Assembly: GCF_024166365.1 (NCBI RefSeq)
Contig: NC_064822.1
Location: 108,434,823 to 108,498,822 of the forward strand
DNA from: Elephas maximus indicus
Taxonomy: Eukaryota > Chordata > Mammalia > Proboscidea > Elephantidae
Length of the DNA stretch: 64,000 nt
Direction of reading: 5' to 3'
Both the position numbers and the translations under genes were made by a program. Positions 44,769-56,177 of the stretch are shown here, piece after piece. Position 1 is the stretch's first letter. Each line of letters starts with the position of its first letter. Under the pieces are notes generated by a model that saw nothing but the letters and a program-made list of their open reading frames with translations, was not told the origin of the DNA and did no database searches.

Positions 44769-44769
44769 A

Positions 44770-45020
44770 AGCACTAAGTATCTACATGGGGAAAAAACAG
44801 GTATTGCCTCTACCTCATGGAGCTCACAGCCTAATGGTCAAATATATGCATTTTTATTCATTCTTTCAACAAATATTTATTGAGCACCTATGCTGTGCCG
44901 GGTCTTCTTCTAGGTAACAAAACAGACAAAATCCCCAACCTCATGGAGTTTATATTCTGGTGATGGGAGGCAGATAATAAATAAACATAATAAGTAAGCA
45001 AATCATACAGCACGTGAGCA
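44770..45020 (+). mobile_element. L2 LINE 3'-end fragment
   Basis: 'atctacatggggaaaaaaca', 'ctcatggagctcacagccta', 'aatatttattgagcacctat' and 'cctcatggagtttatattct' are L2 3' features, apparently from two overlapping copies. Confidence 0.7.
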
Positions 45021-45221
45021 GGTGATAAGTGTTACAGGTGGTGATAGAGTAGGTAAGGGGATTGGTGGTGGGGAGTCAGGAATGATCTCACTAGGAAGAT
45101 GATACATGATGACCCTACGATAATGGATCATCGGCTAAAATCGAAAACAGTTTTCACCTAGAAATGCAGTTTGTTCACTCTGCAATCTCGGAAAACGTGG
45201 GAGAGTTTGTTGGAGAAGTAG

Positions 45222-46125
45222 GTCCCTGGATGGTGAAAACAATTTGCTCTTGGCTGCTAACCTAAAGGTTGGCGGTTCAAACCCACCCAGAAGGTACCAC
45301 AGAAGAAAAGTTCTGGCAATTTGCTTCCATAAAGATAACAGCCAAATCTGGGGTCTTAAACGCTAGCAAGCGGCCATTTAAGATGCATCAATTGGTCTCA
45401 ACCCACCTGGTTCAAAGGAGGATGAAGAACACCAAGGAAACAAGGTAATTACGAGCCCAAGAGACAGAAAGGGCCACATACACCAGAGACTACATCATCC
45501 TGAGACCAGAAGAACTAGATGGTGCCCGGCCACAACCGATGACTGCCCTGACAGGGAACACAACAGAGAACCCCTGAGGGAGCAGGAGAGCAGTGGGATG
45601 CAGACCCCAAATTCTCATAAGACCAGACTTAATGGTCTGACTGAGACTAGAAGGACCCCAGTGGTCATGGCCCCCAGACCTTCTGTTGGCCCAGGACAGG
45701 AACCATTCCCGAAGCCAACTCTTCAGACAGGGATTGAACTAGACAATGGGTTGGAGAGGGATGCTGGTGAGGAGTGAGCTTCTTGGATCAGATGGACACT
45801 TGAGACTATGTTGGCATCTCCTCCCTGGAGGGGAGATGAGAGGGCAGAGGGGGTTAGAAGCTGGTGAAATGGACATGAAAAGAGAGAGTGGAGGGAGGGA
45901 GTGGGCTGTCTCATTAGGGAGAGAGCAATTGGGAGCATGTAGCAAGCTATATATAAGTTTTTGTGTGAGAAATTGACTTGATTTGTAAACTTTCACTTAA
46001 AAAAAAAACAGTAGAAAAAAAAAAAAAAGATAACAGCCAAGAAAACCCTATGGAGCAGTTCTACTCTGTAACTCGTGGGGTAGTCATGAGTCAGAATCAA
46101 TTTGATGGCACTGGGTTTTGGTGGA
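45222..46125 (+). mobile_element. AfroSINE, split by an L1
   Basis: Left half to 45345 ('gctgctaacctaaaggttgg', 'tttgcttccataaagataac'). Right half from 46026 ('ccctatggagcagttctact', 'gatggcactgggttttgg'). The halves join cleanly after removal of the L1. Confidence 0.9.
45346..46025 (+). mobile_element. L1 3' UTR inserted in the AfroSINE, perfect 15-bp TSD
   Basis: It starts 'tctggggtcttaaacgctag' and ends in an A-tract. AAAGATAACAGCCAA at 45331-45345 recurs at 46026-46040. Same subfamily as 58284-59581. 5'-truncated, no ORF. Confidence 0.95.
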
Positions 46126-46544
46126 GAAAAGCTAAAGATGGCATTGTTTGAAGCACTTATATCCCAGATAGGCTCAGAGACAAGTCAAGACAGGCAGTCC
46201 CTGAGGGTAGTGGGAAAGCCCCTGGATAAACAGGGTGGAATCAGTGTCAGGCGCTGAGAAAGAAGCTGGGTCAGGAGAATGTAGGAGTGGAAAGAGCGTG
46301 GGCTGCTCTTCCAGAGCACAGCCAACATGTGTTCCATGAGAAGTTAACTGGGAGCTCCAGTGGGCAAGTATGCCAGCTGCCACTGGGCTCCTGGGTTCTT
46401 CTGCCTGGAACAAAACAAATCCCATCTGAAATCTGAGGTGCTTCTCACTCTTTTTAAACCTACCTTCCCTGAATAAACATAACAACCACCTGCCCCACCT
46501 CATTTCTATTCTCCTTCCAACCCCTCACTTTGCCACTCCCCCAA
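46126..46544. other. Intergenic, no gene
   Basis: Unique sequence. The 109-residue minus-strand frame (46174-46503) has no recognisable domain. Confidence 0.45.
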
Positions 46545-46777
46545 TCTTCGCGGTTATTAGGAGAGATCAGTCCCTGGAGAAGGACATCACGCTTGGTAAA
46601 GCAGATGATCAGTGAAAGAGAGGAAGACCCTCAACTAGATGGATTGACTCAGTGGCTACAACAACGGGCTCAAGCATAGCAACAGTTGTGAGGATGGTGC
46701 AGGACCGGGCAGTGTTTCTGTTGTGCGTAGGGTCGCTATGAGTCGGAACTGACCCGACAGCACCTAACAACAACAAC
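46545..46777 (+). mobile_element. RTE LINE 3'-end fragment
   Basis: 'cagtccctggagaaggacat', 'aggaagaccctcaactagat' and the tail 'acagcacctaacaacaacaa'. It is about 230 bp and 5'-truncated. Confidence 0.88.
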
Positions 46778-46801
46778 CTTTGCAGGGCTCTGTAGAAGGT
46801 A

Positions 46802-46965
46802 AGGAGTTCCTGGGTGACGTAAGGGTTAAGCACTTGGCTACTAACCAAAAGGTTGGTAGTTTGAAGATGCCCGGTGGTGCCTCGGAAGAAAGGCCTGATG
46901 AACTGCTTCCAAAAGGTCACAGCCATGAAAACCCTATGGAATGCAGTTCTACTTTAAAACACACA
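46802..46965 (+). mobile_element. AfroSINE, diverged
   Basis: A sense copy: 'gttcctgggtgacgtaaggg', 'ggctactaaccaaaaggttg', 'cacagccatgaaaaccctat'. It starts 25 bp after the RTE tail. Confidence 0.82.
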
Positions 46966-47866
46966 ACTGCTTTTGCAGGAGATTAATCTTTGGGGCAGCC
47001 CCCCACCCCCTCAGCCCTCCATATGCCATTAAATTTTACTTCCTGAAGTTTGTTATAGGAAAACATTTCTGGGTGGTTTTTTTTGCCCCATCCCTCCCCA
47101 CCATTTTCCAAATATGTAAGTTTAATGTTGAATGTGTATTCTCAAACCACACAGGTGCCCCAGAGGTTCTGACAAGCCTCCCTAAGGGGTTGTACTGCCC
47201 TGGCTGCCAATCATTGTAATTTAGTCAGGGAGAAGCCAGCTTTCCTTAGGCCCCTAAAAGGAGAGACTGATAGCTCAGTTGCAAAGGGTGGGAGGGGAAG
47301 CAGGCAGGTATGAGAATAGACTGACCCCAGCACACCTTATAGGATATGGACCTGCCTGAGGGTGAGACAGAAAGTCCCTGGCAGAGCCTGAGCTGTACTT
47401 GAAGCTGAGCCAAGCTGATCAGAGAAACCCAAGATGCACCTGATATGATTATCCCTCCCATTAAACACCTCACAGTTCCCAGGGCGTTTATGCATTTGAT
47501 CCTCATTACAATCCCATGAAGCAGGGAAGGATTACCCAATAAGCAAGCTACATACAGGCTTACTTGTGCTTATTTACTAATCTATAGTGCACAATTTCAC
47601 CTGTTTTTCCACTACATGTGAAATCATCCACTACAGACAGTAAGTAAACACATGTAAACCCATGCGTACCTTGCTTACTATAAGCCTGTGGCATACCTTG
47701 CTTACCGGTTGACCCATCCCTGCATGAGGTATGCAAGGCAGTTGGTATTACTGGTCCTGACTCAGAGGGATGGAACTGAGCTTCACATAGCCAGAGGCAT
47801 AAAGCAGGAAACCGCATCTCCAGATTCCCAGTCCCAAACTCTTCCTCCACGGATTATAACCTAAAC
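46966..47866. other. Intergenic; MIR remnants
   Basis: MIR-like pieces lie at 47465-47545 ('gcatttgatcctcattacaa') and 47735-47860 ('gcaggaaaccgcatctccag'). No gene is seen. Confidence 0.45.
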
Positions 47867-48075
47867 CAGGGGTTCTCTGTCCTAGCTGCACTTTAGAAAC
47901 ACCTGAGGGAGCTTTACAAACAATACTGATGCCCAGAAGATTCTGATTCAGTTGTCCTGAGGTAGGTGCCCAGGCCTTAAAAAAAGGCCTTAGGGCAGAT
48001 TTTTTCCAAGTTCCCAGGTGAGTCCAAGAGGCAGACCCAAGCAGCCAACTGGGGTCAGCACCCTGGAATTCCTTC
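47867..48075 (+). mobile_element. MER5-like hAT (Charlie) DNA transposon fragment
   Basis: 'caggggttctctgtcctagc', 'actttagaaacacctgaggg', 'ttctgattcagttgtcctga' and 'gccttagggcagattttttc' follow the order of MER5A/B. The 5' terminal inverted repeat (CAGxGGTTCT) is visible. Confidence 0.7.
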
Positions 48076-48114
48076 CAGGTGTAGGTCACAGATGTGCCTG
48101 TTTTAAATAAGCAG

Positions 48115-49200
48115 GCTGTTGGAAAAGCCCGAGGCCTCTGCGGCGATCCTCCTCATCCCCTAGCTTGGGTAGACAACTGCGTGAGGGGCTGCCCATTTTG
48201 TGCCCCAAGTGCCAAAGGGAATAATTAGCATTCCTAAAGTCATAACATGGAATAGCCACAGGGCTGATGTAACTAAGCTGGATGCTGCAGGTTGTTGAAT
48301 TACATCGTAAGTTGAAATCTCAACCTTGCCAGGTCTTATGTGAAAGCCAAGGCATTGACTGAGAAGGAGAGGAATTCTAAGAACGGGAATAGGGGCTTTT
48401 GGATATATTTCAGGATGCTGGACTTCCAGACCCCACTAAATCTCGTTAGCAGAAGGAACTCATCCTTTTCTGTCTAATGTGGGTATTTCTGGCTTGCTTG
48501 GAGAATCTGTAGTGACTTAACCTGAGGTAGTTAGTTTGCGATGGATGCCTCAGACATACATCTGACCCTACAGGAGAAGACTCACAAACCAAAAGAATTA
48601 CAAAGAGTTTGCTATTTTATGTATATGGACAAGAACCTGCAGAATATGTGTGGGGTTGGGTTCTAAGAGTGATAAACTAGGGCTGAAGCAACACACTTTT
48701 AGATTAGGCTGAGTTTATTTATACGGGTTCGGAGATCCCAAATTCAGTCTGGAATGATTTTAACCCTTTCCTTAGTTAACTAAAACCTGGACTCAGTAGT
48801 GGCTTATGATAAATGAAGCTGAGATGCCAGAAATTTCACTGCATAATGGGGAGGAAGGAATCCAAAGACTTAGGGAGAGAGGAATGTTGGAATGGATTTA
48901 TCATGTACAATCCACTCACCCATTCCTAAATAATTCCTCTAAGAGGGCTTTCCATTGAGAAATACACTGATTAGAGCAACACAGCATTCTGAAAAAGTGC
49001 TCTGCTGCTTTTTCTCTGCGTGCTTGGGGATGAAGATGGGAAGTGCTACAGTGGAAATGGGCTAATGATAGAATCCCAGCATGGCAGAGGCCAGGTGGCA
49101 CCACCGGAGGCAACATGGTCAGAGTAATAACCAGAATGGTCTGATCCATAGGGATCATTGGCAGCAATTACCTATCATGGGGTTCCGGGTCTGGAAAAAA
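48115..49200. other. Possible ancient ERVL/MaLR internal fragment; no gene
   Basis: About 1.1 kb without a useful frame. Phrases such as 'ggaatggatttatcatgtac' and 'ctctaagagggctttccatt' remind me of MaLR (MLT1) internal sequence, which would be non-coding. I cannot confirm this without a library search. Confidence 0.35.
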
Positions 49201-49342
49201 TGGGCAGTCTATTGAAGTTCTCTCTTTTTTTTTCTTATTAATGTGGCTACTAGAAATTTTTTTAATTTATTTTTTAAGGTACATACAGTAAAATTTACTT
49301 TTTTTCTTTTTGGTGTACACTTCTATGAGTTTTGACAAATGA

Positions 49343-50930
49343 ATTGTTGTTGTTACCTGCCATCAAGTCAGTTCCAATTCATAGCAACCAAATGTACAAC
49401 AGAATAAAACACTGCCCGGTCCTGAGCCATCCTCACAATCATTGCTATGCTTGATCCCATTGTTATAGCCACTATGTCAATCCATCTGGTTGAGGGTCTT
49501 CCTCTTTTTCACTGACCCTCTATTCTACCAGGCATGATGCCCTTCTCCAGGGACTGGCTCCTTCTGACAGAGTGTCAAAAGTTCTCGAGATGAAGTCTCA
49601 CCACCCTTGCTTCCAAGGAGCACTCTGGCTGTACTTCTTCCAAGACAGATTTGTTTATTCTTCTGGCAGTTAATGGTATACTCAATATTCTTCACCAACA
49701 CCATAATTCAAAGATATTAATTCTTCTTTGGTCTTCCTTATTCACTGTCCAGCTTTCCTATGCATATGAGGCAGTTGAAAATACCATGGCTTGGTCAGGT
49801 GCACCATAGTCCTCAAAGTGACATCTTTGCTTTTTAACACTTTAAAGAGGTCTTTTGCACTAGATTTGCCCAATGCAATACATCATTGGATTTCTTGACA
49901 TGGGCTTTTATTGTGCGTGGATCCAAGTAAAATGAAATCCTTTGACGACTTTAATCTTTTCTCGGTTTAGCATGATGTTGCTTATTGGTCCAGTTGCGAG
50001 GATTTTTTTTTTTTTTTTTTATCTTCAGATGTAATCTATGCTGAAGGCTGTAGTCTTTGATCATCATCAATAAGTGCTTCAAATCCTCTTCACTTTCAGC
50101 AATCAAGGTTGTGCCATCTTTATTTCTTGGGTTGTTAATGAGTCTTCCTCCAATTTTGATGCCATGTTCTTCTTCATATAGTCCAGCTTCTCAGATTATA
50201 TGCTCAGCATAAAGATTGAATAAGTACGGTGGAAGGATACAACCCTGACACACACCTTGTCTGATTTTAAACCACCCAGTATCCCCTTGTTTTGCTCAAA
50301 TAACTGCCTCTTGGTCTAAGCACTGGTTCCACACGAGCACAATTAAGTGCTCTGGAACTCCCATTCTTCGCAATGGTATTCATAATTTGTCACGATCCAC
50401 ATGGTCAAATGCCTTTGCATAGTCAAAAAAACACAGGTAAACATCTTGCTGGTATTCTCTGCTTTTAGTCATGATCCATCTGATATCTGCAATAATGTCC
50501 CTCATTCCACATCCTCTTCTGAATGCAGCTTGAATTTCTGGTAGTTTCCTGGCGATGTACTGCTGGAACCGTTTTTGAATGATCTTAAGCAAAATTTTTC
50601 TTGCATGTGATATTAATGATAATTTCTACATTCTGTTGGATCACTTTTCTTTGGAATGGGCACATACATGGATCTCTTTCAGTCAGTTGTCCAGGTAGCT
50701 GTCCTCCAAATTTCTTGGCACAGATGAGTGAGCACCTCTAGTGCTGCATCCATTTGTTGGAACATCTCAGTTGGTATTCCATCAATTCCTGAAGTCTTGT
50801 TTTTCACCAATGTCTTCAGTATGGTTTGGACTTCTTCCTTCAGTATCATTGGTTCTTGATTATATGTTACCTCCTGAAATGGTTGAACGTTGTCCAACTC
50901 TTGGTACAAGTGACAATGTTCAAGGAAGAC
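49343..50930 (-). mobile_element. RTE LINE, antisense, 5'-truncated
   Basis: It starts with the reverse-complemented tail 'ttgttgttacctgccatcaa' and runs to the N-terminal part of the RT at about 50930. The minus-strand frames at 50380-50592 (FFDYAKAFDHVDRDKL) and 50679-50909 belong to it. The copy is broken by frameshifts, and a T-tract interrupts it near 50008-50023. Confidence 0.9.
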
Positions 50931-52108
50931 ATTTTTTACTAGTTAAGCTAAGCTGAAGAAAACATTCTACCCTTGAGTTGCAATATTGAAGGATTCTATG
51001 GGAAAATACTAAACAAAGAAGGAAGCATCAAAAGAAGATGGAAGGAATACACAGTCACTGTGTTTTTTGGGTACCAAAAAGAACTGATCGGCGTTTAGCC
51101 ATTTCAGGAGGTAGCATATGATCAAGAACTGATAGTACTGAAGGAAGAGGTCCGAGCTGCACTGAAGGCACTGGTGAAAAACAAGGCTTTAGGAATTGAG
51201 AGTATTAATTGAGATGTTTCAACAAACGGATGCAGCACTGGAAGCGTTTACTCATCTATGCCAAGAAATTTGGAAGACAGCTACCTGGCCAACCGGCTGT
51301 AAGAGATCCATATTTGTACCATTTCCAAAGAAAGGTGATCCAACAGAATGTGGAAATTATTGAACAATATTATTAATGTCACCCACAAGTAAGATTTTGC
51401 TAAAGATCATTCAAAAGTGGTTGCAGCAGTACATCAACAGGGAACTTCCAGAAATTCAAGCCATATTCAGAAGAGGATATGTAACAAGGGATATCATTGC
51501 TGATGTCAGCTGGATCATGACTAAAAGTGGAGAATACCAGAAAGATGTTTACCTGTGTTTTACTGACTATGCAAGACATTCAACTGTGTGGATCATAACA
51601 AATTATGGATAACGTTGCGAAGAATGGGAATTCCAGAACACTTAATTATGCTCATGAGGAACCTGTACTTAGACCAAGAAGCAGACCTTTGAACAGAACA
51701 AGGAGATACTGTGTAGTTTAAAGTTAAGAAAAGTGTACATCAGGGTTGTTCTTTTCACCACACATATTCAGTCTGTATGCTGAGCAAGAAATCTGAGAAA
51801 GTGGACTATGTGAAGAAGAACACAGCATCAGGATTAAAAGAAGACTCATTAACACATCTGCAGTATGCAGATGACACAACCTTGCTTGCTGAAAGTGAAG
51901 AAGACTTGAAGCACTTACCGATGAACATCAAAGGCCACAGCCTTTGGTATGGATTGCATCTCAGCATAAAAAAAAAAAAATCCTCACAACTGAACCAATA
52001 AGCAACATTATAATAAACAGAGAAAAGACTGAAGTTGTCAAGGATTTAATTTTACTTGGATCCGCAATCAATGCCCACGGAAGCAACAGTCAAGAAATCA
52101 ACCCATAC

Positions 52109-53138
52109 CATAGCCTCCACCAGACTGAGTCCAGCACAACCAACTGCGCTGACAGGGATCACAATAGAGGGTCTGGGACAGAGTAGGAGAAAAATGTAGA
52201 ACAAAATTCTAACTCACAAAAAAAAAAAGACCAGACGTGGGATCTTAAAATCCTGTGAGCAGCCATCTAGGATACTTCACTGGTCTCACCCGTTCAGGAA
52301 CAAGGAAGAATGAAGAAAACTAAAGATACAAGGGAAACATTAGTCCAAAGGACTAATGGACCACATCTACTACGGCCTCCAAAAGACTGAGTTCAGTACA
52401 ACTGGATGGTACCCTGCTACCACCACTGACTGCTTTGGCAGGGATCACAATAGAGGGTCCCAGAGAGAGCTGGAGAAAAATGCAGAACAAAATTCTTACT
52501 CAAAAGACTTGCTGGTCTGACAGAGACTGGAGAAACCCTGAGAATATGGCCTCTAGACACCCTTTCAGCTCAGTAATGAAGTCACTCCTGGGGTTCACCC
52601 TTCAGCCAAAGATTGGACAGGCCCATAAAACAAAACAAGACTAAAGGGGCACACCAGCCCTGGGGCAAGGACTAGATGGCAGGAGGGGACAGGAAAGCTG
52701 GTAATAGGGAACCCAAGGTTGAGAAGGGAGAGTGTTGACATGTCGGGGGGTTGTTAACCAACATCATAAAACAATATGTATACTAACTTAAAAAAAGGCT
52801 AGACTTACTGTTCTGACTGAGACTAGAGAAACCCCAAGGGTATGGCCCTCGGACACCCTTTTAACTCAGTACTCAAGTCACTCCTGAGGTTCACTCTTCA
52901 GCCAAAGATTAGAAAGGCCCATAAAACAAAACCAGACTAAATGGGCATACCAGCCCAGGAGCAAGGTCGAGAGGGCAGGACGGGACAGGAAAGCTGGTAA
53001 CTGGGAACCCAAAGTCAAGAAGGGGAGAGTGCTGTCGTGTTATGGAGTTGGCAACCAATGTCATAAAACAATATGTGTGTTAATTGTTTAATTAGAAACT
53101 AATTTGCTCTATAAATCTTCATTTAAAACACAATAAAA
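52109..53138 (+). mobile_element. L1 3' UTR inserted in the RTE
   Basis: The outer L1 consists of 52109-52231 ('gcctccaccagactgagtcc', 'gagaaaaatgtagaacaaaa') and 52796-53138 ('tctgactgagactagagaaa' to 'cacaataaaaaaaatcaag'). RTE sequence 'caagaaatcaa' is interrupted and resumes with 'atcaagtgatgcattgc'. Another L1 splits it. Confidence 0.82.
52232..52795 (+). mobile_element. L1 3' UTR nested in the outer L1
   Basis: It runs from 'tgggatcttaaaatcctgtg' through 'ctaggatacttcactggtct' and 'ggttgttaaccaacatcata' to 'aacttaaaaaaagg'. It repeats the region that the outer L1 also carries and lies exactly where the outer L1 is broken (agaccaga | cttactg). Confidence 0.8.
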
Positions 53139-53679
53139 AAAATCAAGTGATGCATTGCATTGGACAAATCTGCTGCAAAAAATCTCTTTAAAGTGTTAAA
53201 AAGCAAAAAACGTCACCTTTAGGACTAAGGTGCTCCTGACCCAAGCCATGGTGTTTTCAATCACCTCATATGCATGTGAAAGCTGGACAGTGAATAAGGA
53301 AGGCAGAAGAAGAATTGATACCTTTGAATTATGGTGTTGGAGAAGAATACTGAGTATACCATGGACTGCCAGAAGAATGTACAAATATGTCTGGGAAGAA
53401 GTACTGCCAGAATGCACATTAGAAGCAAAGATTGGGAGACTTCAGCTCACATATTTTGTACATGTTATCAGGAGGGACCAAGTACATCATGCTTGGTAGA
53501 GTAGAGGGTCAGTGAAAAAGAGGAAGACCCTCCACAAGGTGAATTGACAACAATGGGCTCAAGCATAACAATGATTGTGTGAGGATGGTGTAGGACCAGG
53601 AAGTGTTTCCTTCTGTTGTACCTAGGGTCACTATGCGTCAGAACCGACTTGACAGCACCTAACAACAACAACAAGCTAA

Positions 53680-54217
53680 GGTATAGTTTGGTTATAAGAT
53701 TTCAGGGAATATTTTTGGTTTAAGGTTTAAAGATTATCTTATGGCAATAGTTTCAGGGGCTCATCCAGACTTCATGGCTCCAGGAAGTCTGGAGTCATGA
53801 GAATTTAAAATTCTGATCTGTGTTTTCCCCCTTTTGATCAGGATTCCTCTAAAGAATCTTTGATCAGTAATGGTAGCCAGGCACCATCCAGTTCTTCTGG
53901 TCTCATGGCAAGGAAGGCAGTTCTTAAGGGAGGCAATTAGCCACACATTCTATATCCTCCTTCTATTCCTGACTCTCCTTCCTCTGTTGCTCTAGGTGAA
54001 TAGAGACCAGTGGTTTTCCCTGGATGGCCACTTGCAAGCTTTTAAGACCCCAGGCACTACGCAACAAACTAAGACATACAACAGAAGCACTAAACACGTT
54101 ATTAGGCCAATTAACTGGGATGTCCCACGAAATCATGACCCTAAACCTCCAAACCAAGACACCAAGCCCCATTAGGTTTTTGGCTATTTATAAGCAGCCT
54201 CAGCAGTTACTCTTACT
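53680..54217 (-). mobile_element. L1 3' UTR, antisense, older subfamily
   Basis: 'gttataagatttcagggaat', 'ccagttcttctggtctcatg' and 'cttttaagaccccaggcact' are antisense L1 3' UTR blocks, the same as those at 17.4-17.9 kb. No ORF. Confidence 0.75.
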
Positions 54218-54965
54218 TTATTTTATTTTTTAGTTGTTGTAAATATATCTATCACACAACTGTTGCAATTCAACTTTTTGCAGATGTAGAACTTATTGAC
54301 AGCAATTACAATAATCAGCTGTGCAACCCTCCCCCAAATCAATGTGATATTTCCATCACTGTTAACTCCCCCTTCCCCCTTCCCTCCTGCGCCTGGTAAC
54401 CACTAATAAACTTTGTTCTCTATGCATTTGTCTTTTTATACAAGGGAAGTCAAACAATATCTGCCCTTTTGTGATTGACTTATTTCACTCAGTATGAAGT
54501 CTTCCAGCTCCATCCATATTGTAGCATGTATCAAGACATCATTTCTCCTACTGGCTGAGTAGTATTTCAGTGTATGTATGTACATTTTGTTTATCCATTT
54601 ATCTGTTGACGGGCATTTGTTCCCACCTTTTGGCTATTGTGAATAGTGCTGCAGTGAACATTGTCTTTGTTTGAATCTCTGTTTTCAAGTTTTTGGGGCA
54701 TATACCAAGGAGCAGAATTGCTGGGTAATATGGTAGTTCTGTTATTTAGTTTTTTGAGGAGCTACCACAATGTTTTCTACAAGGGCTGTATCATTTTGCA
54801 TTTCCAGCAGCAATGTGTAAGGGTTCCAATTTCCCCACATCCTCACCAACATTTGTGATTTTCTGTGTTTTTAATCTTAGCCATTCTTGTGGGAGTGAAA
54901 TGGTATCTAATGGTGGTTTTGATTTACATCTCTCTGATAGCTAAGGACGCTGAGCTGTTTTGCAT
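54218..54965 (-). mobile_element. L1 3' end, antisense
   Basis: A T-rich start, then 'taaatatatctatcacacaa', 'cttttgtgattgacttattt', 'ttgtgaatagtgctgcagtg' and 'gatttacatctctctgatag'. This is the antisense of an L1 3' UTR plus ORF2 end. It breaks off near 54965. Confidence 0.85.
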
Positions 54966-55179
54966 TTTCCCCCAAAATCCCCACTCCACCCCCAACACAC
55001 ACATCCCAAGATTGTTACCCTTGAGGGTGATGATAGAAAAACACTCTCCCCTATTATCTGAGGAGGCTGAGGGGACGTGGCAGGTGACCTGTGTGTTCCC
55101 AGAGTTCCCAGGACAACTGGAAACCAGGAGTCTTTTCCAGTCAGTGACTGCTGGGGAAAAGACAGCGGGGGATGCAGAG

Positions 55180-55830
55180 ACCCTGCCCAGGGTCCTGGGC
55201 TCAGCAACGGCGGGGCCTCGGAAAGGGCGGGAGAGCCCTTGAGCCCCCGGGGCTGTGAAGCAGTCGTAGGCGCCGAGCCGGGAGCTCCGGGGACAGCCAG
55301 GTGCCATCCAGTGACTCCACGGGGCCTCGCGGGTGGCGAGATGCGGCAGGGCCTTCCCGGGCCCACTCTCAGCCCAGTTCCGGGGGTCTGAGGACGCGGC
55401 GGAGGGAAGGGGGGGCGGAGGGAAGGGGGGGCGGGGAAAGGAATGTGGCTGCCGCACGCGGTTTGCTCAGGTAACGACCCTAGACAGCGGCGCTGAAGCG
55501 GTAGGCTGCTCCCTCGACTCCAGAGCAAGGTCTTTGAGGGGGGACCCGCCTTGACGCCCCGTCCGCGTCGCCCTGGGCCAAATTAGCCCCGTGCTGTCCC
55601 TCCGTCCCGGGTTTTGGTGCCTGCTCTCCGCTCCTGCTCGCGCCCCCATCTGGTTGCCCTGGGCTGTGGCTTTAAGGGGAATCTCACCTCGACACAAAGC
55701 TTCTTTATCTTCCAATTCCTTCTCTCCCTTAGCCACGCCTACCGTGGAAGACAGCTTCCAGGTGGCCCCTTCTCCGGTGGGATTTGAATCGAGTGTGGCA
55801 GCGACCCGCTGAGGGAGGTGGGGAGGGAGT
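55180..55830. promoter_or_regulatory. Orphan CpG-rich segment, candidate promoter
   Basis: The densest CpG stretch outside KRT18, with GC boxes in two tandem 18-bp units (about 55399-55434, cggagggaaggggggg). A donor-like 'gctcag|gtaacg' lies at 55470/55471. No coding exon is recognisable. The 177-195 residue minus-strand frames across it are proline/serine-rich artefacts of composition. It could start a non-coding RNA or an alternative upstream exon; strand is unknown. Confidence 0.5.
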
Positions 55831-55859
55831 AAGGGGCTCCAGACCCAGCAGTGCCCGAA

Positions 55860-56110
55860 GCCAAGGTGTCTGACAGGCAGACTTTGAACCAGACTGCCTG
55901 GGCGCAAACCCCAGGCGAGCCACTCGCTAGTTTGGGTGACCTTGGGCAAGTTTCTTAACTTCTTTGTGCCATAGTTTCCTCATTCCTAAAATAAGGCTAA
56001 AAATAATGCGTACTACTTGGGGTTGTTGAGAAAATTAAAAATTAGTTCATGTGAAGCTTTTAGGATATAGTTAAGTGCTATAAGTCAGTTAAGCACCAGG
56101 ATTCCAATGT
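55860..56110 (+). mobile_element. MIR SINE
   Basis: 'ctttgaaccagactgcctgg', 'tgaccttgggcaagtttctt', 'ccatagtttcctcattccta' and 'ggttgttgagaaaattaaaa' give a nearly complete MIR. Confidence 0.85.
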
Positions 56111-56177
56111 CTTCTTCCCAAGTGCCATGACTGTCTCTGCCCCTTCCCTCCCTGAAAGGCCTCCTTTCAATTTATGT

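Larger units (their letters stand above)
50945..53676 (+). mobile_element. RTE LINE, sense, split by nested L1s
   Basis: It begins 'gctgaagaaaacattctacc' and continues through RT (51376-51612) and a YADD-containing frame (51777-52001, LQYADDTTLLAESEEDLKHL) to 52108. It resumes at 53139 and ends at 53660-53676 'acctaacaacaacaac'. It is head to head with the antisense RTE, only about 15-40 bp away. Confidence 0.9.

Noticed and set aside
54924-55528. 177- and 195-residue minus-strand frames in the CpG-rich segment
   Set aside because: High GC removes stop codons in several frames at once. The translations are low-complexity Pro/Ser/Arg and run into L1 sequence at the left end.
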